Shown piece by piece: positions 1 through 8,833 of a stretch of 64,000 nt of DNA. Location of the stretch: contig NZ_JAJTWU010000007.1 of NCBI RefSeq assembly GCF_021353265.1, forward strand, positions 186,001 through 250,000. Reading direction: 5' to 3'. A model generated the notes under the pieces. The model worked only from the letters and a program-made list of their open reading frames with translations. It was not told the DNA's origin and did no database searches. Every line of letters starts with the position of its first letter. Position 1 is the stretch's first letter. Origin of the DNA: Pelomonas cellulosilytica (GTDB taxonomy: Bacteria; Pseudomonadota; Gammaproteobacteria; Burkholderiales; Burkholderiaceae_C). Position numbers and translations under genes: made by a program.

Positions 1-753
1 AACGAGGCCGCTGCCGCCACCCACGTCGGCATCGCGCGGCACGCTGCGCTCATCATGGCCTTCATGCAGCAGCTTCTCGGCCAGCATGCCCGCGGCCACG
101 CCGCCGGCCGCCGCCAGGCCCACGCCCATCAAGCCAGGGCCGCCGGACGTGGGCTGCACGCCGGGGCCATAGCCGCCCATGCCGTAGCCACCACCGCCGT
201 AACCCCCTGCCATCGCCGGCTGGGGCATTTGCTGCACCTGCTGAGCGGTACGACGCCGCATCCAGCTCGCTGCCAGCGCGATGAACGCGACCGCACCGAC
301 GGCCAGCAGCCAGACCGGCACGCCACCGCCGGATTCCGCGCGTTCCACCGGCGGCGCGGCGCGAGGCGCCGGTGCGGCCGGGCTGCCCAGCGACGACGGT
401 GCGACGGCACGCGCCTCGCCGGTCTGCTCACGTTGCAGCAGTTGCTCGAAGGCAGTGAACTTGGCCGAATCGGTGAACTTGATCGCCGGGTCCAGCGCGC
501 GGGCACGGCGGGCATGCTCGGCGGCCTCGCGGAACTGGCGCTCATGCGCCAGGATCTCAGCCAGCACGTAGTGCGCGCGCGCGCTGTCGGGCTTGGCCTC
601 GACAACCTCGCGCATCATCTTCTCGGCACCGGTGTAGTCGCCGCTGCGCGCGGCGGCCTGCACCTGATCCACGGTGGGCAGCGCGTTCGCCGCACCCATC
701 CACAGCGCGGACAGCAGCGCCAGGCCCATCAGCAGCATTCGGGGGAACTTCAT
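1..753 (-). CDS. TPR-type secreted/membrane protein with Gly-rich C-terminus (3' end beyond window)
   Basis: The frame is open from the ATG at 753 to the left edge, giving 251 codons without a stop, so the C-terminus is missing. Residues 1-24 form a signal peptide or N-terminal anchor. Residues about 28-105 look like two degenerate TPR helix pairs (AEKMMREVVEAKPDSARAHY and AAEHARRARALDPA). A Pro/Ala linker at 115-140 precedes a membrane segment at about 146-163 followed by Arg-Arg-Arg. The tail from 182 is Gly/Tyr/Met-rich with a second hydrophobic stretch near 208-222. A good Shine-Dalgarno (GAGGAGA) lies 6 bases before the ATG. TPR units usually mediate protein contacts; the partner is unknown. 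No gene name is justified. Confidence 0.7.
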   Translation of the reverse strand, partial: MKFPRMLLMGLALLSALWMGAANALPTVDQVQAAARSGDYTGAEKMMREVVEAKPDSARAHYVLAEILAHERQFREAAEHARRARALDPAIKFTDSAKFTAFEQLLQREQTGEARAVAPSSLGSPAAPAPRAAPPVERAESGGGVPVWLLAVGAVAFIALAASWMRRRTAQQVQQMPQPAMAGGYGGGGYGMGGYGPGVQPTSGGPGLMGVGLAAAGGVAAGMLAEKLLHEGHDERSVPRDADVGGGSGLV

Positions 754-895
754 GTCGACTCTCCTCAGGCCAGCGTCCACGCGCAGCACGCGCGTGGCCG
801 AACCGGCAGTTTGCGCCCTGGATCTGGCGCCGGGCTTTCCGATTTCAAGGTTCCCGGCGTAGGCGCCGTCCTAGACCGGACCCGACCAGAAGTCG

Positions 896-1285
896 CTAGA
901 ACCAGTAGTCGCCCACCCAGCGCCCGTCTCGAGGCAGGTCGTCGAACGTGTCCAGGCCGTCGAAGTGGTCGATGGGAATGGAGGCCACGTCGCCGGGTTC
1001 GGCCAGCCGCAGGTTGACGGCGATGCGCCGCCGCCCGTCGTCCTCCAGCCGCAGTCCGCGCCAGTAGGCCACGCAGGCGCAGCGCGGGCAGAAGTGGAAC
1101 TCGATCGCGACGCCGCGGATGTACGCCTCGGTCGCGCCGCTCACGTGGATGCCCTCGTCCACGTAGTCATAGGCCCACAGCGCGCCGTAGCGACGGCAGA
1201 TGGTGCAGTTGCAGGCGGTGGCACCGTCCGGTTGGCCATCGAAACGCCAGCGCACGGCGCCGCAGTGGCAGCTGCCTTCGATCAT
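896..1285 (-). CDS. GFA/CENP-V domain protein
   Basis: This 129-residue protein matches the GFA (glutathione-dependent formaldehyde-activating enzyme) fold, a small zinc beta-sandwich. The zinc-ligand cysteines are visible as GSCHCGAVRW at residues 4-13, CNCTIC at about 25-30 and FCPRCA at about 66-71. Length is normal for a single-domain member. The ATG overlaps the stop of the upstream GNAT gene by 4 bases (ATGA), so the two are translationally coupled. It is the last gene of a minus-strand run with an aldehyde dehydrogenase and a GMC oxidoreductase, which is suggestive of aldehyde handling. Most GFA-family proteins have no proven formaldehyde activity, so the substrate is open. Confidence 0.85.
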   Translation of the reverse strand: MIEGSCHCGAVRWRFDGQPDGATACNCTICRRYGALWAYDYVDEGIHVSGATEAYIRGVAIEFHFCPRCACVAYWRGLRLEDDGRRRIAVNLRLAEPGDVASIPIDHFDGLDTFDDLPRDGRWVGDYWF

Positions 1286-1830
1286 GGATGGGTCTCCTGG
1301 GTCGGCGGCCGCACGGGCGCGGCGTAGATGGGATCGATGTAAATACGGCCGCCGAACAGGAAGTCCCGCGTGCCCACCTGCCGGAAGCCGGCGCGCTTGT
1401 AGAACTCAACGGCCCGCACGTTGCGATCGTAGACGCCCAGCCAGAGCGTCTGACCGCCGCGCCGATAGGCCTCGGCGTGGGCCGCGGCCATCAACCGCGA
1501 GCCCAGGCCATGTCCGATGAAGTCGGTGCCCAGGTAGAGCCGCCAGAGCTGCAGCGGCGCCGGGCGGGTGACGCAGGCGGGCGGCGCGATGTCGCGCACG
1601 ATGGCATAGCCCGCCAGCGCGCCATCGGCCTCGGCCAGCAGCACGGTGCAGGCGGAATCGGCCAGGATGCCGGCAACGACGTCGGGGCGAAAATGCTCGG
1701 CGACGTAGTCGGCAATGTCCTGCGGGTCATCCAGGCCCCGATAGGTGTCCGTGAAGGACCGGGTGGCGAAGGCGGCGAGCGGCGCGGCGTCCGACGCGCG
1801 CGCAGGGCGGATCTTGAGATCGGCGGGCAT
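1282..1830 (-). CDS. GNAT family N-acetyltransferase
   Basis: The protein has 182 residues from the ATG at 1830 (MPADLKIRPARASDAAP). It shows the GNAT pattern: an N-terminal beta strand, a central ACTVLLAEADGALAGYAIV hairpin, motif A around GHGLGSRLMAAAHAEA that binds acetyl-CoA, then NVRAVEFYKRAGFRQVGT as motif B. The frame stays open upstream to 2187, but that part lies inside the GMC oxidoreductase gene and has no family similarity, so the ATG at 1830 is preferred. The stop overlaps the GFA start by 4 bases. The acceptor substrate cannot be told from sequence. Confidence 0.85.
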   Translation of the reverse strand: MPADLKIRPARASDAAPLAAFATRSFTDTYRGLDDPQDIADYVAEHFRPDVVAGILADSACTVLLAEADGALAGYAIVRDIAPPACVTRPAPLQLWRLYLGTDFIGHGLGSRLMAAAHAEAYRRGGQTLWLGVYDRNVRAVEFYKRAGFRQVGTRDFLFGGRIYIDPIYAAPVRPPTQETHP

Positions 1831-1895
1831 GGCCGCAGTGTGCCGTGCTCGGTGTTTGAGCGTTATCCGGCGGTGCCCGAATGGCACACAAGCCC

Positions 1896-3545
1896 TCAGA
1901 CCGCCGTCACCACCTCGTCTACCCGCTCCGGCGCCATGCGCATCAGCTCCGCGGCCTTCTCGCCGATCATCATGGCTGGCGCGTTGGTGTTGCCGCTGAC
2001 GAGCGTGGGCATGATGGAGCAGTCCACCACGCGCAGGCCCTGCAGGCCGTGCACGCGCAGCTGAGCATCGACGACGGCCATCGCGTCCGCCCCCATCTTG
2101 CAGCTGCCCACCGGGTGGTAGATCGTGTCCACTCGCTGGCGCAGCAGCGCCTCGATCTCGGCGTCGCTGCGGGTCTCGGTGCTCCAAAGCTCACGGACCC
2201 ACTGCGCCCGCAACGACGGCTGATGCAGTAGTTCGCGCGTGAGCTTGAAGGCCGCCACCATGCCCGCCACGTCGTCCGGATGCTGCAGGAAGGCGGGGTC
2301 GATGCGCGGCGCCACGCCGGCATCTGCGCTGGCCAGCGTGATGGCGCCACGGCTCTTCGGCCGCAGCAGGCAGACATGGCAGGACAGACCATGCCCCCAG
2401 CGCATCTTGCGCGCGTGGTCTTCGACACCGGCGACAACGAAGTGCAGTTGCAGGTCGGGCCGGCTCTCGCGGGGCGACGCACGGAGAAAGCCGCCGCCCT
2501 CGGCAAAGTTGCTCGTCAGCATGCCGCGGCGCTCGGCGCGGTAGCGGCGCACCGCAGCGCCGAAGGCCAGGCCGCCACGCAATGACAGGCCGAAGCTATG
2601 GACCGGGTCGCGGCTGCGCAGGCCGAAGACGAAGTCGGGATGGTCCTGCAGGTTGGCGCCAACGCCGGGCAGGTGATGGCGAACCTCGATGCCCTGGGCA
2701 CGCAGTTGCTCGGCATCGCCCACGCCCGACAGCATCAGCAGCTGCGGCGACAGGATGGCGCCGGCCGACAGCACGACCTCGCGCCGCGCCCGCAGCCGGC
2801 GCAGCTCGCCGCCGACGCGCACCTCCACGCCCACGGCCCGGCGGCCGTCGAACAGGATGCGCTGCACATGGGCCTGCGTCAGCACGCGAAGGTTGGGCCG
2901 GTGCAGGTGCGGGCGCAGATAGGCGCGCGCGGCATTGCAGCGCTCGCCGCGGTCCTGCGTGACCTGGTAGATGCCGATGCCTTCCTGCGTGGCGCCGTTG
3001 AAGTCATCGTTGATCGCATGGCCGGCCTCGAGCCCCGCGGCCAGCCACGCTGCATGCAGCGGGTTGTCGGTGCGCAGCCGGCTGACCTTCAGCGGGCCGG
3101 CCTGGCCGTGCAGCGGCGCACCGAAGCTGTCGTTGCCCTCGCTTTGGATGAAGTACGGCAGCACGTCGTCCCAGCCCCAGCCGGCGTTGCCGAGCGCGGC
3201 CCACGCGTCGTAATCCTCGCGCTGGCCGCGGATGTAGACCATGGCGTTGATGCCCGACGAGCCACCCAGCATCTTGCCGCGCGGCACATAGCCGCAGCGG
3301 CCGCCCAGCCCGGGCTGCGGCACGGTCTGGAAGGCCCAGTTGTGCAGCTTGCTCGGCACCATCAGCACGGCCGCCGTCGGCACGCTGCCCAGCCAGTTGT
3401 TCACGTCGGCCCCGGCTTCCAGCACGGCAACCTGCAACGATGGGTCCTCGCTCAACCGCCCGGCCAGTGCAGCACCGGACGAACCGCCCCCCACGACGAG
3501 GATGTCATGGGTCTCGTCGAAGCGGACCGGGTCAGGCGCCGTCAT
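1896..3545 (-). CDS. GMC family FAD-dependent alcohol/choline-dehydrogenase-like oxidoreductase
   Basis: The 549-residue flavoprotein begins MTAPDPVRFD; the ATG overlaps the aldehyde dehydrogenase stop by 4 bases. An FAD-binding Rossmann motif (VVGGGSSGAALAGRLSE) lies near residues 17-33, followed by the family signatures RGKMLGGSSGINAMVYIRG and GAILSPQLLMLSGVG. The C-terminus has the GMC catalytic region HPVGSCKMG and the closing SGNTNAPAMMIGEKAAELM. GMC enzymes oxidise alcohols to aldehydes, so pairing with the aldehyde dehydrogenase next door suggests an alcohol-to-aldehyde-to-acid pathway. The substrate class (aliphatic, aromatic or choline) is not decided by the sequence. About 65 bases separate its stop from the GNAT start. 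Confidence 0.9.
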   Translation of the reverse strand: MTAPDPVRFDETHDILVVGGGSSGAALAGRLSEDPSLQVAVLEAGADVNNWLGSVPTAAVLMVPSKLHNWAFQTVPQPGLGGRCGYVPRGKMLGGSSGINAMVYIRGQREDYDAWAALGNAGWGWDDVLPYFIQSEGNDSFGAPLHGQAGPLKVSRLRTDNPLHAAWLAAGLEAGHAINDDFNGATQEGIGIYQVTQDRGERCNAARAYLRPHLHRPNLRVLTQAHVQRILFDGRRAVGVEVRVGGELRRLRARREVVLSAGAILSPQLLMLSGVGDAEQLRAQGIEVRHHLPGVGANLQDHPDFVFGLRSRDPVHSFGLSLRGGLAFGAAVRRYRAERRGMLTSNFAEGGGFLRASPRESRPDLQLHFVVAGVEDHARKMRWGHGLSCHVCLLRPKSRGAITLASADAGVAPRIDPAFLQHPDDVAGMVAAFKLTRELLHQPSLRAQWVRELWSTETRSDAEIEALLRQRVDTIYHPVGSCKMGADAMAVVDAQLRVHGLQGLRVVDCSIMPTLVSGNTNAPAMMIGEKAAELMRMAPERVDEVVTAV

Positions 3546-4963
3546 CCGCTGATCCGCCGCAGCAGCGCCAGCAGCCGCTCGAACGTCGCTCCATACGGCG
3601 GCCGCAGCAGCGCCGTGCCGGCCAGGCGAGACTGCAGGAACACGGGCTTCTCCTTGCTGAAGGTGCGGAAGCCCCACTCGCCGTGGTAGGCGCCCATGCC
3701 GCTCGCGCCCACGCCGCCGAAGGGCTGCTCCTCCTGGCCGAGGTGCCAAAGGCAGTCGTTGACGGTCACGCCGCCGGCATGGGTCTGCTGCATGACGTGG
3801 TCGCGAACGGACGTGTCGCTGCCGAACCAGTACAGCGCCAGCGGCCGATCGCCCGCGTTGACATGGGCGAGCGCCTCGTCCACCTGGTCGTAGGCGACGA
3901 CGGGCAGCAGAGGGCCGAAGATCTCCTCTTGCATGACGGTGGCATCCGGCGGCACATCGAGAAGCAGCGCCGGCACGAGGCGGCGGTCCTGGGCCGGGTC
4001 CGGCTGCTCGTCGTGCGTGCGCAGCACACGGGCGCCGCGCCGCGCTGCATCGTCAACCAGCGCCTGTAGCCGCGCGAGGTGGCGCGGTGTGGCGATGGCC
4101 GTGTAGTCGGCGTTGCCGGCGATGTGCGGGTAGAGCCGCCCCATCTCGGCCATCAGCCGCTGGCTGAGCGGCTCCACCAGTTCGCGCGGCACCAGCAGGT
4201 AGTCCGGCGCGACGCAGGTCTGCCCGGCGTTGAACAATTTGCCGAAGGCGAGGCGCGACGCGGTCAGGTCCATGTCGCAGCTGCGGTCGACGATGGCGGG
4301 GGACTTACCCCCCAGCTCCAGCGTCACCGGCGTGAGGTTCCTGGCCGCGGCCTGCGCCACGTGCCGGCCGACGGCCGTGGAGCCGGTGAAGAACAGGTGG
4401 TCGAACGGCAGCTCGGTGAAGGCCTTGCCGACGTCGGCGCCGCCGGTGATGACCTGCATCTCCTCGGCCCGGAAATGCTCCGCGACGATCCGTGCCATCA
4501 GCTCGCTCGTGGCGGGCGTCAACTCCGACGGCTTGATGAGCACGCGGTTGCCGGCGGCCAACGCGGCGATGGCCGGCTCCATCGCGAGGTAGTACGGGTA
4601 GTTCCAGGGCGAGACGATGCCCACGACGCCCAGCGGCTGGCGCATCAGCACGTTGCGCCCCGGCAGGAAGTGCAGCGGCGTGGCCACCCGCCGCGGCTTC
4701 ATCCAGCGGCGCAAGTGCTTCATCGCATGCCGCGCGCCGGCTTCGACGGTGAACAGGTCGGCCAGCAGCGACTCCTGCCGCGCACGGTGGCCGAAGTCCT
4801 GCGCCATCGCCGCGGCGAGCTCGTCGCCATACTGGCGCGTCATCGCCAGCAGCCGCAGAAGGCGGTCGCGGCGCACCTCGTAGGACGGCATCCGCTCGGC
4901 TTCGAAGGCGCGACGCTGGGCGAGCAGCGCCAGGTGCAGGCGTTCCTGCAGCGCGGTGTCCAT
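3542..4963 (-). CDS. Coniferyl-aldehyde-dehydrogenase-type aldehyde dehydrogenase
   Basis: This 473-residue NAD(P)-dependent aldehyde dehydrogenase has the short class-3-like architecture seen in bacterial coniferyl aldehyde dehydrogenases. Visible landmarks are SPWNYP with Asn121, the cofactor lysine region VLIKPSE at 142-148, FTGSTAVGR at 192-200, the general base Glu216 in LELGGKSP, and the nucleophile Cys250 in FNAGQTCVAP. It is the first gene of the run and its stop overlaps the GMC oxidoreductase start, so the product of the latter is probably its substrate. The coniferyl assignment rests on overall resemblance; fatty or other aromatic aldehydes are possible. Confidence 0.88.
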   Translation of the reverse strand: MDTALQERLHLALLAQRRAFEAERMPSYEVRRDRLLRLLAMTRQYGDELAAAMAQDFGHRARQESLLADLFTVEAGARHAMKHLRRWMKPRRVATPLHFLPGRNVLMRQPLGVVGIVSPWNYPYYLAMEPAIAALAAGNRVLIKPSELTPATSELMARIVAEHFRAEEMQVITGGADVGKAFTELPFDHLFFTGSTAVGRHVAQAAARNLTPVTLELGGKSPAIVDRSCDMDLTASRLAFGKLFNAGQTCVAPDYLLVPRELVEPLSQRLMAEMGRLYPHIAGNADYTAIATPRHLARLQALVDDAARRGARVLRTHDEQPDPAQDRRLVPALLLDVPPDATVMQEEIFGPLLPVVAYDQVDEALAHVNAGDRPLALYWFGSDTSVRDHVMQQTHAGGVTVNDCLWHLGQEEQPFGGVGASGMGAYHGEWGFRTFSKEKPVFLQSRLAGTALLRPPYGATFERLLALLRRISG

Positions 4964-5125
4964 GGGTGTCTCCGGCGGCTTCTTGTGAAGTCTCGGAGGC
5001 TACTCCCAAGCCCCGGGCTCACCAACGGGGTGCGCCCTGGAGTAGAGCGATCGGTCTAGTCCCGCCACTGACACGCGACGCACGTGCCGGTGTTCAGCGG
5101 AGACCGTCGGGCTTTCCTTAGGGCA

Positions 5126-5233
5126 GAGCGCCGGTACGCCCCAAGCCAGCCCGTCTGGCGAGGTGCTGGCGGCTCGTTGACGCCAGCATCGCCATCCCCC
5201 CAGGGGATCGTTCGGACCGCCCGCGTTCAGCGC
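5126..5233. repeat. Intergenic repeat, copy A
   Basis: About 108 bases starting GAGCGCCGG and ending CCGCCCGCGTTCAGCGC align with 10342-10450 at roughly three bases in four. Shared blocks include CGCCCCAAGCC, GCGGCTC and CCGCCCGC.TTCAG. Both copies lie downstream of gene ends and outside genes. No open reading frame is shared, so this is a non-coding repeat family, function unknown. Confidence 0.7.
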
Positions 5234-5299
5234 AGCGGCCAGGACGTGGGAATCGTCATGCCTCACGCCCTGCTTGGCGCAAGTCCCTCGCAAGGCGTC

Positions 5300-5321
5300 G
5301 AACAGGCCGCAGGGCCTGTTC
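5300..5321 (-). terminator. Hairpin after purH, possible terminator
   Basis: GAACAGGCC (5300-5308) pairs perfectly with GGCCTGTTC (5313-5321) around a 4-base loop, 11 bases past the purH stop. There is no T-run after it on the minus strand, so termination would be inefficient or Rho-assisted. Confidence 0.45.
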
Positions 5322-5332
5322 TGGGTCCTTGC

Positions 5333-6910
5333 TCAATGCCGGAAGTGCCGCACTCCCGTGAAGACCATCGCGATGCCGCGCTCGTTGGCGGCGGCGATGA
5401 CCTCCTCGTCACGAACCGAGCCGCCCGGCTGGATGACACAGCTGGCGCCGGCATCCGCCACGACGTCCAGGCCGTCGCGGAACGGGAAGAAGGCGTCGCT
5501 GGCCACGGCCGAGCCCTGCAGTGCAAGCCCCGCATTGGCAGCCTTGATGGCGGCGATCTTGGTGGAGTCCACGCGGCTCATCTGGCCGGCGCCGACGCCC
5601 AGCGTCATGCCACCGCCGCAGAAGACGATGGCGTTGCTCTTGACGTACTGCGCGACGGTCCAGGCGAACATCAGGTCGTCCAGCTGCTGCGCAGTGGGCT
5701 GCAGCGTCGTGACGACCTTGAGGTCCTCTCGCTTCAGGAAGTGGTTGTCGGCCGTCTGCACGAGCAGGCCCGAGCCGACGCGCTTGACGTCCTGCGCGTT
5801 GCGGCCCTGGTCCCACGGGCGAGAGCCACCGGCCGGCAGCGCGATCTGCAGCAGCCGCACGTTGACCTTGCTCTTGAACACCTCCAGCGCCTCGGCACTG
5901 AAGCTGGGCGCCATCAGCACCTCGACGAACTGCTTGGCGACAAGCTGCGCGGCCACGCCATCCAGCTCGCGGTTGAAGGCGATGATGCCGCCGAAAGCAC
6001 TGGTGGGGTCGGTCTTGAAGGCCTTGCTGTAGGCCTCGGCAGGGTTCGCGCCCACAGCCACGCCGCAGGGGTTGGCGTGCTTGATGATGACGCAGGCCGG
6101 CGCGTCGAAGGCCTTGACGCATTCCCACGCGGCATCGGCGTCGGCGATGTTGTTGTAGCTGAGCTCCTTGCCCTGCAGCTGCTTGCCCGTGACCAGCGAG
6201 CCGGGGGCCGGGAACAGGTCGCGGTACAGCGCCGCGGACTGGTGCGAGTTCTCGCCGTAGCGCAGGTCCTGCACCTTAACGAACGTGGAGTTCATCTGCG
6301 CCGGGTATTCGGCCTTGGCGCCGCCGGCCTGCAGCGCGGACAGGTAGTTGCTGATGGCCGCGTCGTACTGCGCGATGCGGTTGAACGCGGCGACGCTGCA
6401 GGCGAAGCGGGTGGTATCGCTGGTCTTGCCGTTCGTCTTCAACTCAGCCAGCACGCCGGCGTACTGGGCGGCGTCGGTCAGCACCGTCACGTCCTTCCAG
6501 TTCTTGGCCGCGCTGCGCACCATGGCTGGGCCGCCGATGTCGATGTTCTCGATGGCGTCTTCCAGCGTGCAGCCGGGCTTGGCCACCGTGGCCTCGAACG
6601 GGTAGAGATTGACGGCCAGGATGTCGATGCGCGTGATGCCGTGCTGCTCCATCGCGGCCACGTGCTCGGCCACGTCACCGCGGGCCAGCAGGCCGCCGTG
6701 GATCGTGGGGTGCAGCGTCTTCACGCGGCCATCCATCATTTCTGGGAAGCCGGTGTGCTCGGCCACCTCGGTGACGGGCAGGCCGTTGTCGGCGAGCAGC
6801 TTCGCAGTGCCGCCGGTGGACAGCAGTTTCGCGCCGAGGGCGTGCAGCTCCTTGGCGAATTCGAGGATGCCGGTCTTATCGGAGACGGAGAGGAGTGCGG
6901 TCAGTGCCAT
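5333..6910 (-). CDS. purH: Bifunctional AICAR formyltransferase / IMP cyclohydrolase
   Basis: PurH carries out the last two steps of purine synthesis: formyl transfer from 10-formyl-THF to AICAR, then ring closure to IMP, in the cytoplasm. From the ATG at 6910 the protein has 525 residues, the usual size. The N-terminal MGS-like cyclohydrolase domain shows [20 protein letters not shown] and [19 protein letters not shown]. The transformylase domain shows the catalytic [11 protein letters not shown] and, near the C-terminus, [24 protein letters not shown] five codons upstream is in frame but overlaps the fis stop; the ATG 7 bases after that stop is preferred. It is the third gene of dusB-fis-purH. 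Confidence 0.97.
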   Translation of the reverse strand: MALTALLSVSDKTGILEFAKELHALGAKLLSTGGTAKLLADNGLPVTEVAEHTGFPEMMDGRVKTLHPTIHGGLLARGDVAEHVAAMEQHGITRIDILAVNLYPFEATVAKPGCTLEDAIENIDIGGPAMVRSAAKNWKDVTVLTDAAQYAGVLAELKTNGKTSDTTRFACSVAAFNRIAQYDAAISNYLSALQAGGAKAEYPAQMNSTFVKVQDLRYGENSHQSAALYRDLFPAPGSLVTGKQLQGKELSYNNIADADAAWECVKAFDAPACVIIKHANPCGVAVGANPAEAYSKAFKTDPTSAFGGIIAFNRELDGVAAQLVAKQFVEVLMAPSFSAEALEVFKSKVNVRLLQIALPAGGSRPWDQGRNAQDVKRVGSGLLVQTADNHFLKREDLKVVTTLQPTAQQLDDLMFAWTVAQYVKSNAIVFCGGGMTLGVGAGQMSRVDSTKIAAIKAANAGLALQGSAVASDAFFPFRDGLDVVADAGASCVIQPGGSVRDEEVIAAANERGIAMVFTGVRHFRH

Positions 6911-6917
6911 GGTGGAG

Positions 6918-7169
6918 TCAGCCAATGTTGTGATCAGTGAGTTTGCGGCGCAGCGTGTTGCGGTTGATACCCAGCCATTGCGCAGCCTTGCTCTGGTTGC
7001 CGCCGGCCTCGCGCATGACGATCTCGAACAGCGGCTTCTCGACGAGCTTGACCAGCATCTCGTGCATCGAGTGCGGCTCCTGACCGCCGAGGTCGCGGAA
7101 GAAGGCTTCGAGGTTGTCGCGCACGCAGGCGTCGATGGGATTGGGCGGTGTGTTCTTCTGGGCGCTCAT
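6918..7169 (-). CDS. fis: Fis-family nucleoid-associated DNA-binding protein
   Basis: Starting at the ATG at 7169 ([10 protein letters not shown]) the protein has 83 residues. The C-terminal half is a classic Fis helix-turn-helix, [22 protein letters not shown], preceded by the dimerising helices ([18 protein letters not shown]). The position between dusB and purH supports true Fis rather than a detached NtrC C-terminal domain. A GTG at 7187 would add six residues and overlap the dusB stop; I keep the ATG, which lies 7 bases after that stop, but neither has a strong ribosome-binding site. Confidence 0.93.
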   Translation of the reverse strand: MSAQKNTPPNPIDACVRDNLEAFFRDLGGQEPHSMHEMLVKLVEKPLFEIVMREAGGNQSKAAQWLGINRNTLRRKLTDHNIG

Positions 7170-7176
7170 GGCTGGT

Positions 7177-8238
7177 TCAGGCGGCACAGGCGGGGTCAGC
7201 CGGCGCGTCTTCGTCGTTGGCCGCCGGGGTCGCCGGCAGCCGGTGGTAGGTCTGGCCGAGGTCGTCGAACCAGTCGCGGAGCGCCTGCAACTGCTCTTCG
7301 CAGCGCTCCAGGGTGTTCATGTGGCGGCGGAAGGCGTCGCCGCCGGGCAGGCCGCGCACGGCCCAGCCGATGTGCTTGCGGGCGCTGCGCACGCCGCTTA
7401 GCTCGCCGTACAGGCCGTAGTGGTCGTGAAGATGTTCGGTCAGCACGTCACGCGCCTCTGCCACCGTGGGGGCCGGCAGGTGGCCACCGGTGGACAGGAA
7501 GTGTGCGACCTCGCGGAAGATCCACGGCCGCCCTTGAGCGGCGCGGCCGATCATCAGCGCGTCGGCCTGCGTGTAGGCCAGCACGTCGCGGGCCTTCTCG
7601 GGCGAGTCGATGTCGCCATTGGCGACGACCGGGATCACCACCGCGGCCTTCACGGCGGCGATGGTGTCGTACTCGGCCAGGCCCGTGTAGCCCTGCTCGC
7701 GCGTGCGGCCATGGATGGTGAGCATCGCGATGCCTGCGGCCTCGAAGAGGCGGGCCAGCCGCAGCGCGTTGCGTTCGTCGGCGCTCCAGCCGGTGCGCAT
7801 CTTCAGCGTGACCGGCACGCAGCGCGGTGCGCACACCGCCACGACCGCCTCGACGATGTCGAGCGCCAGCACCTCGTTGCGCATCAGCGCCGAGCCGGCC
7901 CACTTGTTGCACACCTTCTTGGCCGGGCAGCCCATGTTGATGTCGATGATCTGCGCGCCGCGGTCGATGTTGTAGGCGGCCGCCTCGGCCATCATCGCGG
8001 CGTCGGTGCCGGCGATCTGCACGGCGATCGGCCCGGGCTCGCCAGCATGGTCTGCCCGGCGCGAGGTCTTCAGGCTGTTCCACAGCTCCTTGCGCGACGT
8101 GACCATCTCGCTGACCGCATAGCCCGCACCGAGCCGCCGGCACAGCTGGCGGAACGGACGGTCCGTGACCCCAGCCATCGGCGCGACGAACAGCGCTGTC
8201 CCCGCGACTTCAGGGAGGGTGTGGGGGCCGATCTGCAC
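7177..8238 (-). CDS. dusB: tRNA-dihydrouridine synthase B
   Basis: This FMN enzyme reduces uridine in the tRNA D-loop. The start is taken as the GTG at 8238, giving MQIGPHTLPE, which is how DusB proteins normally begin; the frame stays open far upstream without family similarity. Residues 19-31 read APMAGVTDRPFRQ (FMN site), the catalytic Cys104 sits in NMGCPAKKV, and VVANGDIDSP and MIGRAAQGRPWIF bind the flavin phosphate. At 353 residues it is slightly longer than the E. coli protein, with an Ala/Asp/Pro tail. A TACAAT box about 30 bases upstream fits a short leader ending at this GTG. It heads dusB-fis-purH. Confidence 0.95.
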   Translation of the reverse strand: MQIGPHTLPEVAGTALFVAPMAGVTDRPFRQLCRRLGAGYAVSEMVTSRKELWNSLKTSRRADHAGEPGPIAVQIAGTDAAMMAEAAAYNIDRGAQIIDINMGCPAKKVCNKWAGSALMRNEVLALDIVEAVVAVCAPRCVPVTLKMRTGWSADERNALRLARLFEAAGIAMLTIHGRTREQGYTGLAEYDTIAAVKAAVVIPVVANGDIDSPEKARDVLAYTQADALMIGRAAQGRPWIFREVAHFLSTGGHLPAPTVAEARDVLTEHLHDHYGLYGELSGVRSARKHIGWAVRGLPGGDAFRRHMNTLERCEEQLQALRDWFDDLGQTYHRLPATPAANDEDAPADPACAA

Positions 8239-8264
8239 GAGGTTCTGCTTAAAAAAGAGGCGGG

Positions 8265-8270
8265 ATTGTA
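8265..8270 (-). promoter_or_regulatory. Probable -10 box for dusB-fis-purH
   Basis: TACAAT on the minus strand matches the sigma-70 -10 hexamer at five of six positions and lies 27 bases before the dusB GTG, allowing a leader of about 20 bases. No good -35 is found at 16-18 bases, so confidence is moderate. Confidence 0.5.
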
Positions 8271-8335
8271 GCGAGCTGCCTGCCGAAGCCTTGTCCGACA
8301 CGAAGTCGCCTCGCGCCAGCCCACAATGCCGCTCC

Positions 8336-8833
8336 ATGGAAGCTTGGCTGTCTGAACACATCGCCCAGTTGCTCGCCGCCCTCGCACTGCCCCAGGTGGG
8401 GCTGGTGGCGGTGTTCGTCATCGCGTTCATCTCGGCGACGCTGTTGCCGCTGGGGTCGGAACCGGCTGTGTTCCTTGTCGTCAAGGCCGACCCGGGCATG
8501 TTCTGGCCCGTCATCGTCGTCGCAACCATCGGCAACACGCTGGGTGGCATCACGAGCTGGTGGATCGGCTACGGCGCCGAGAAGGCGGTCGAGGCCGTAC
8601 AGCATCATGAGCCGTCCCACTCGCGGGCGATGCGCTGGCTGCAGCGCTTCGGCCCCAAGGCCTGCCTGCTGAGCTGGCTGCCCATCGTCGGCGACCCGCT
8701 GTGCGCCGTGGCCGGCTGGCTCAAGCTGCCGTTCTGGCCCTGCGTCGCCTACATGGCAGTGGGCAAGTTCCTACGCTTCGTCTTCTACACCGCCGCCTTG
8801 CTGTGGCTCATTCCGGAATCCTGGTTGTCATGA
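8336..8833 (+). CDS. YqaA-like SNARE-associated/DedA-related inner-membrane protein
   Basis: The 165-residue protein from the ATG at 8336 (MEAWLSEHIAQLL) is mostly hydrophobic. It has membrane segments at about 18-40, 52-80 and 125-162 and the conserved reentrant-type pattern with small residues (FISATLLPLGSEPAVFL; SWLPIVGDPLCAVAGWL). These are marks of the short DedA-related YqaA group, whose biochemical role is unclear; DedA relatives act in lipid carrier recycling. Its TGA overlaps the carboxypeptidase ATG by 4 bases. It diverges from dusB across 97 bases. Confidence 0.8.
   Translation: MEAWLSEHIAQLLAALALPQVGLVAVFVIAFISATLLPLGSEPAVFLVVKADPGMFWPVIVVATIGNTLGGITSWWIGYGAEKAVEAVQHHEPSHSRAMRWLQRFGPKACLLSWLPIVGDPLCAVAGWLKLPFWPCVAYMAVGKFLRFVFYTAALLWLIPESWLS

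Larger units (their letters stand above)
4964..5332. other. Intergenic stretch between purH and the aldehyde dehydrogenase gene
   Basis: These 369 bases hold no convincing gene. They must contain the promoter of the aldehyde dehydrogenase run near 4964-5100, but I see no clean -35/-10 pair. The middle holds copy A of an intergenic repeat (5126-5233), and the right end holds a 9-base-pair hairpin just after purH. Confidence 0.6.
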
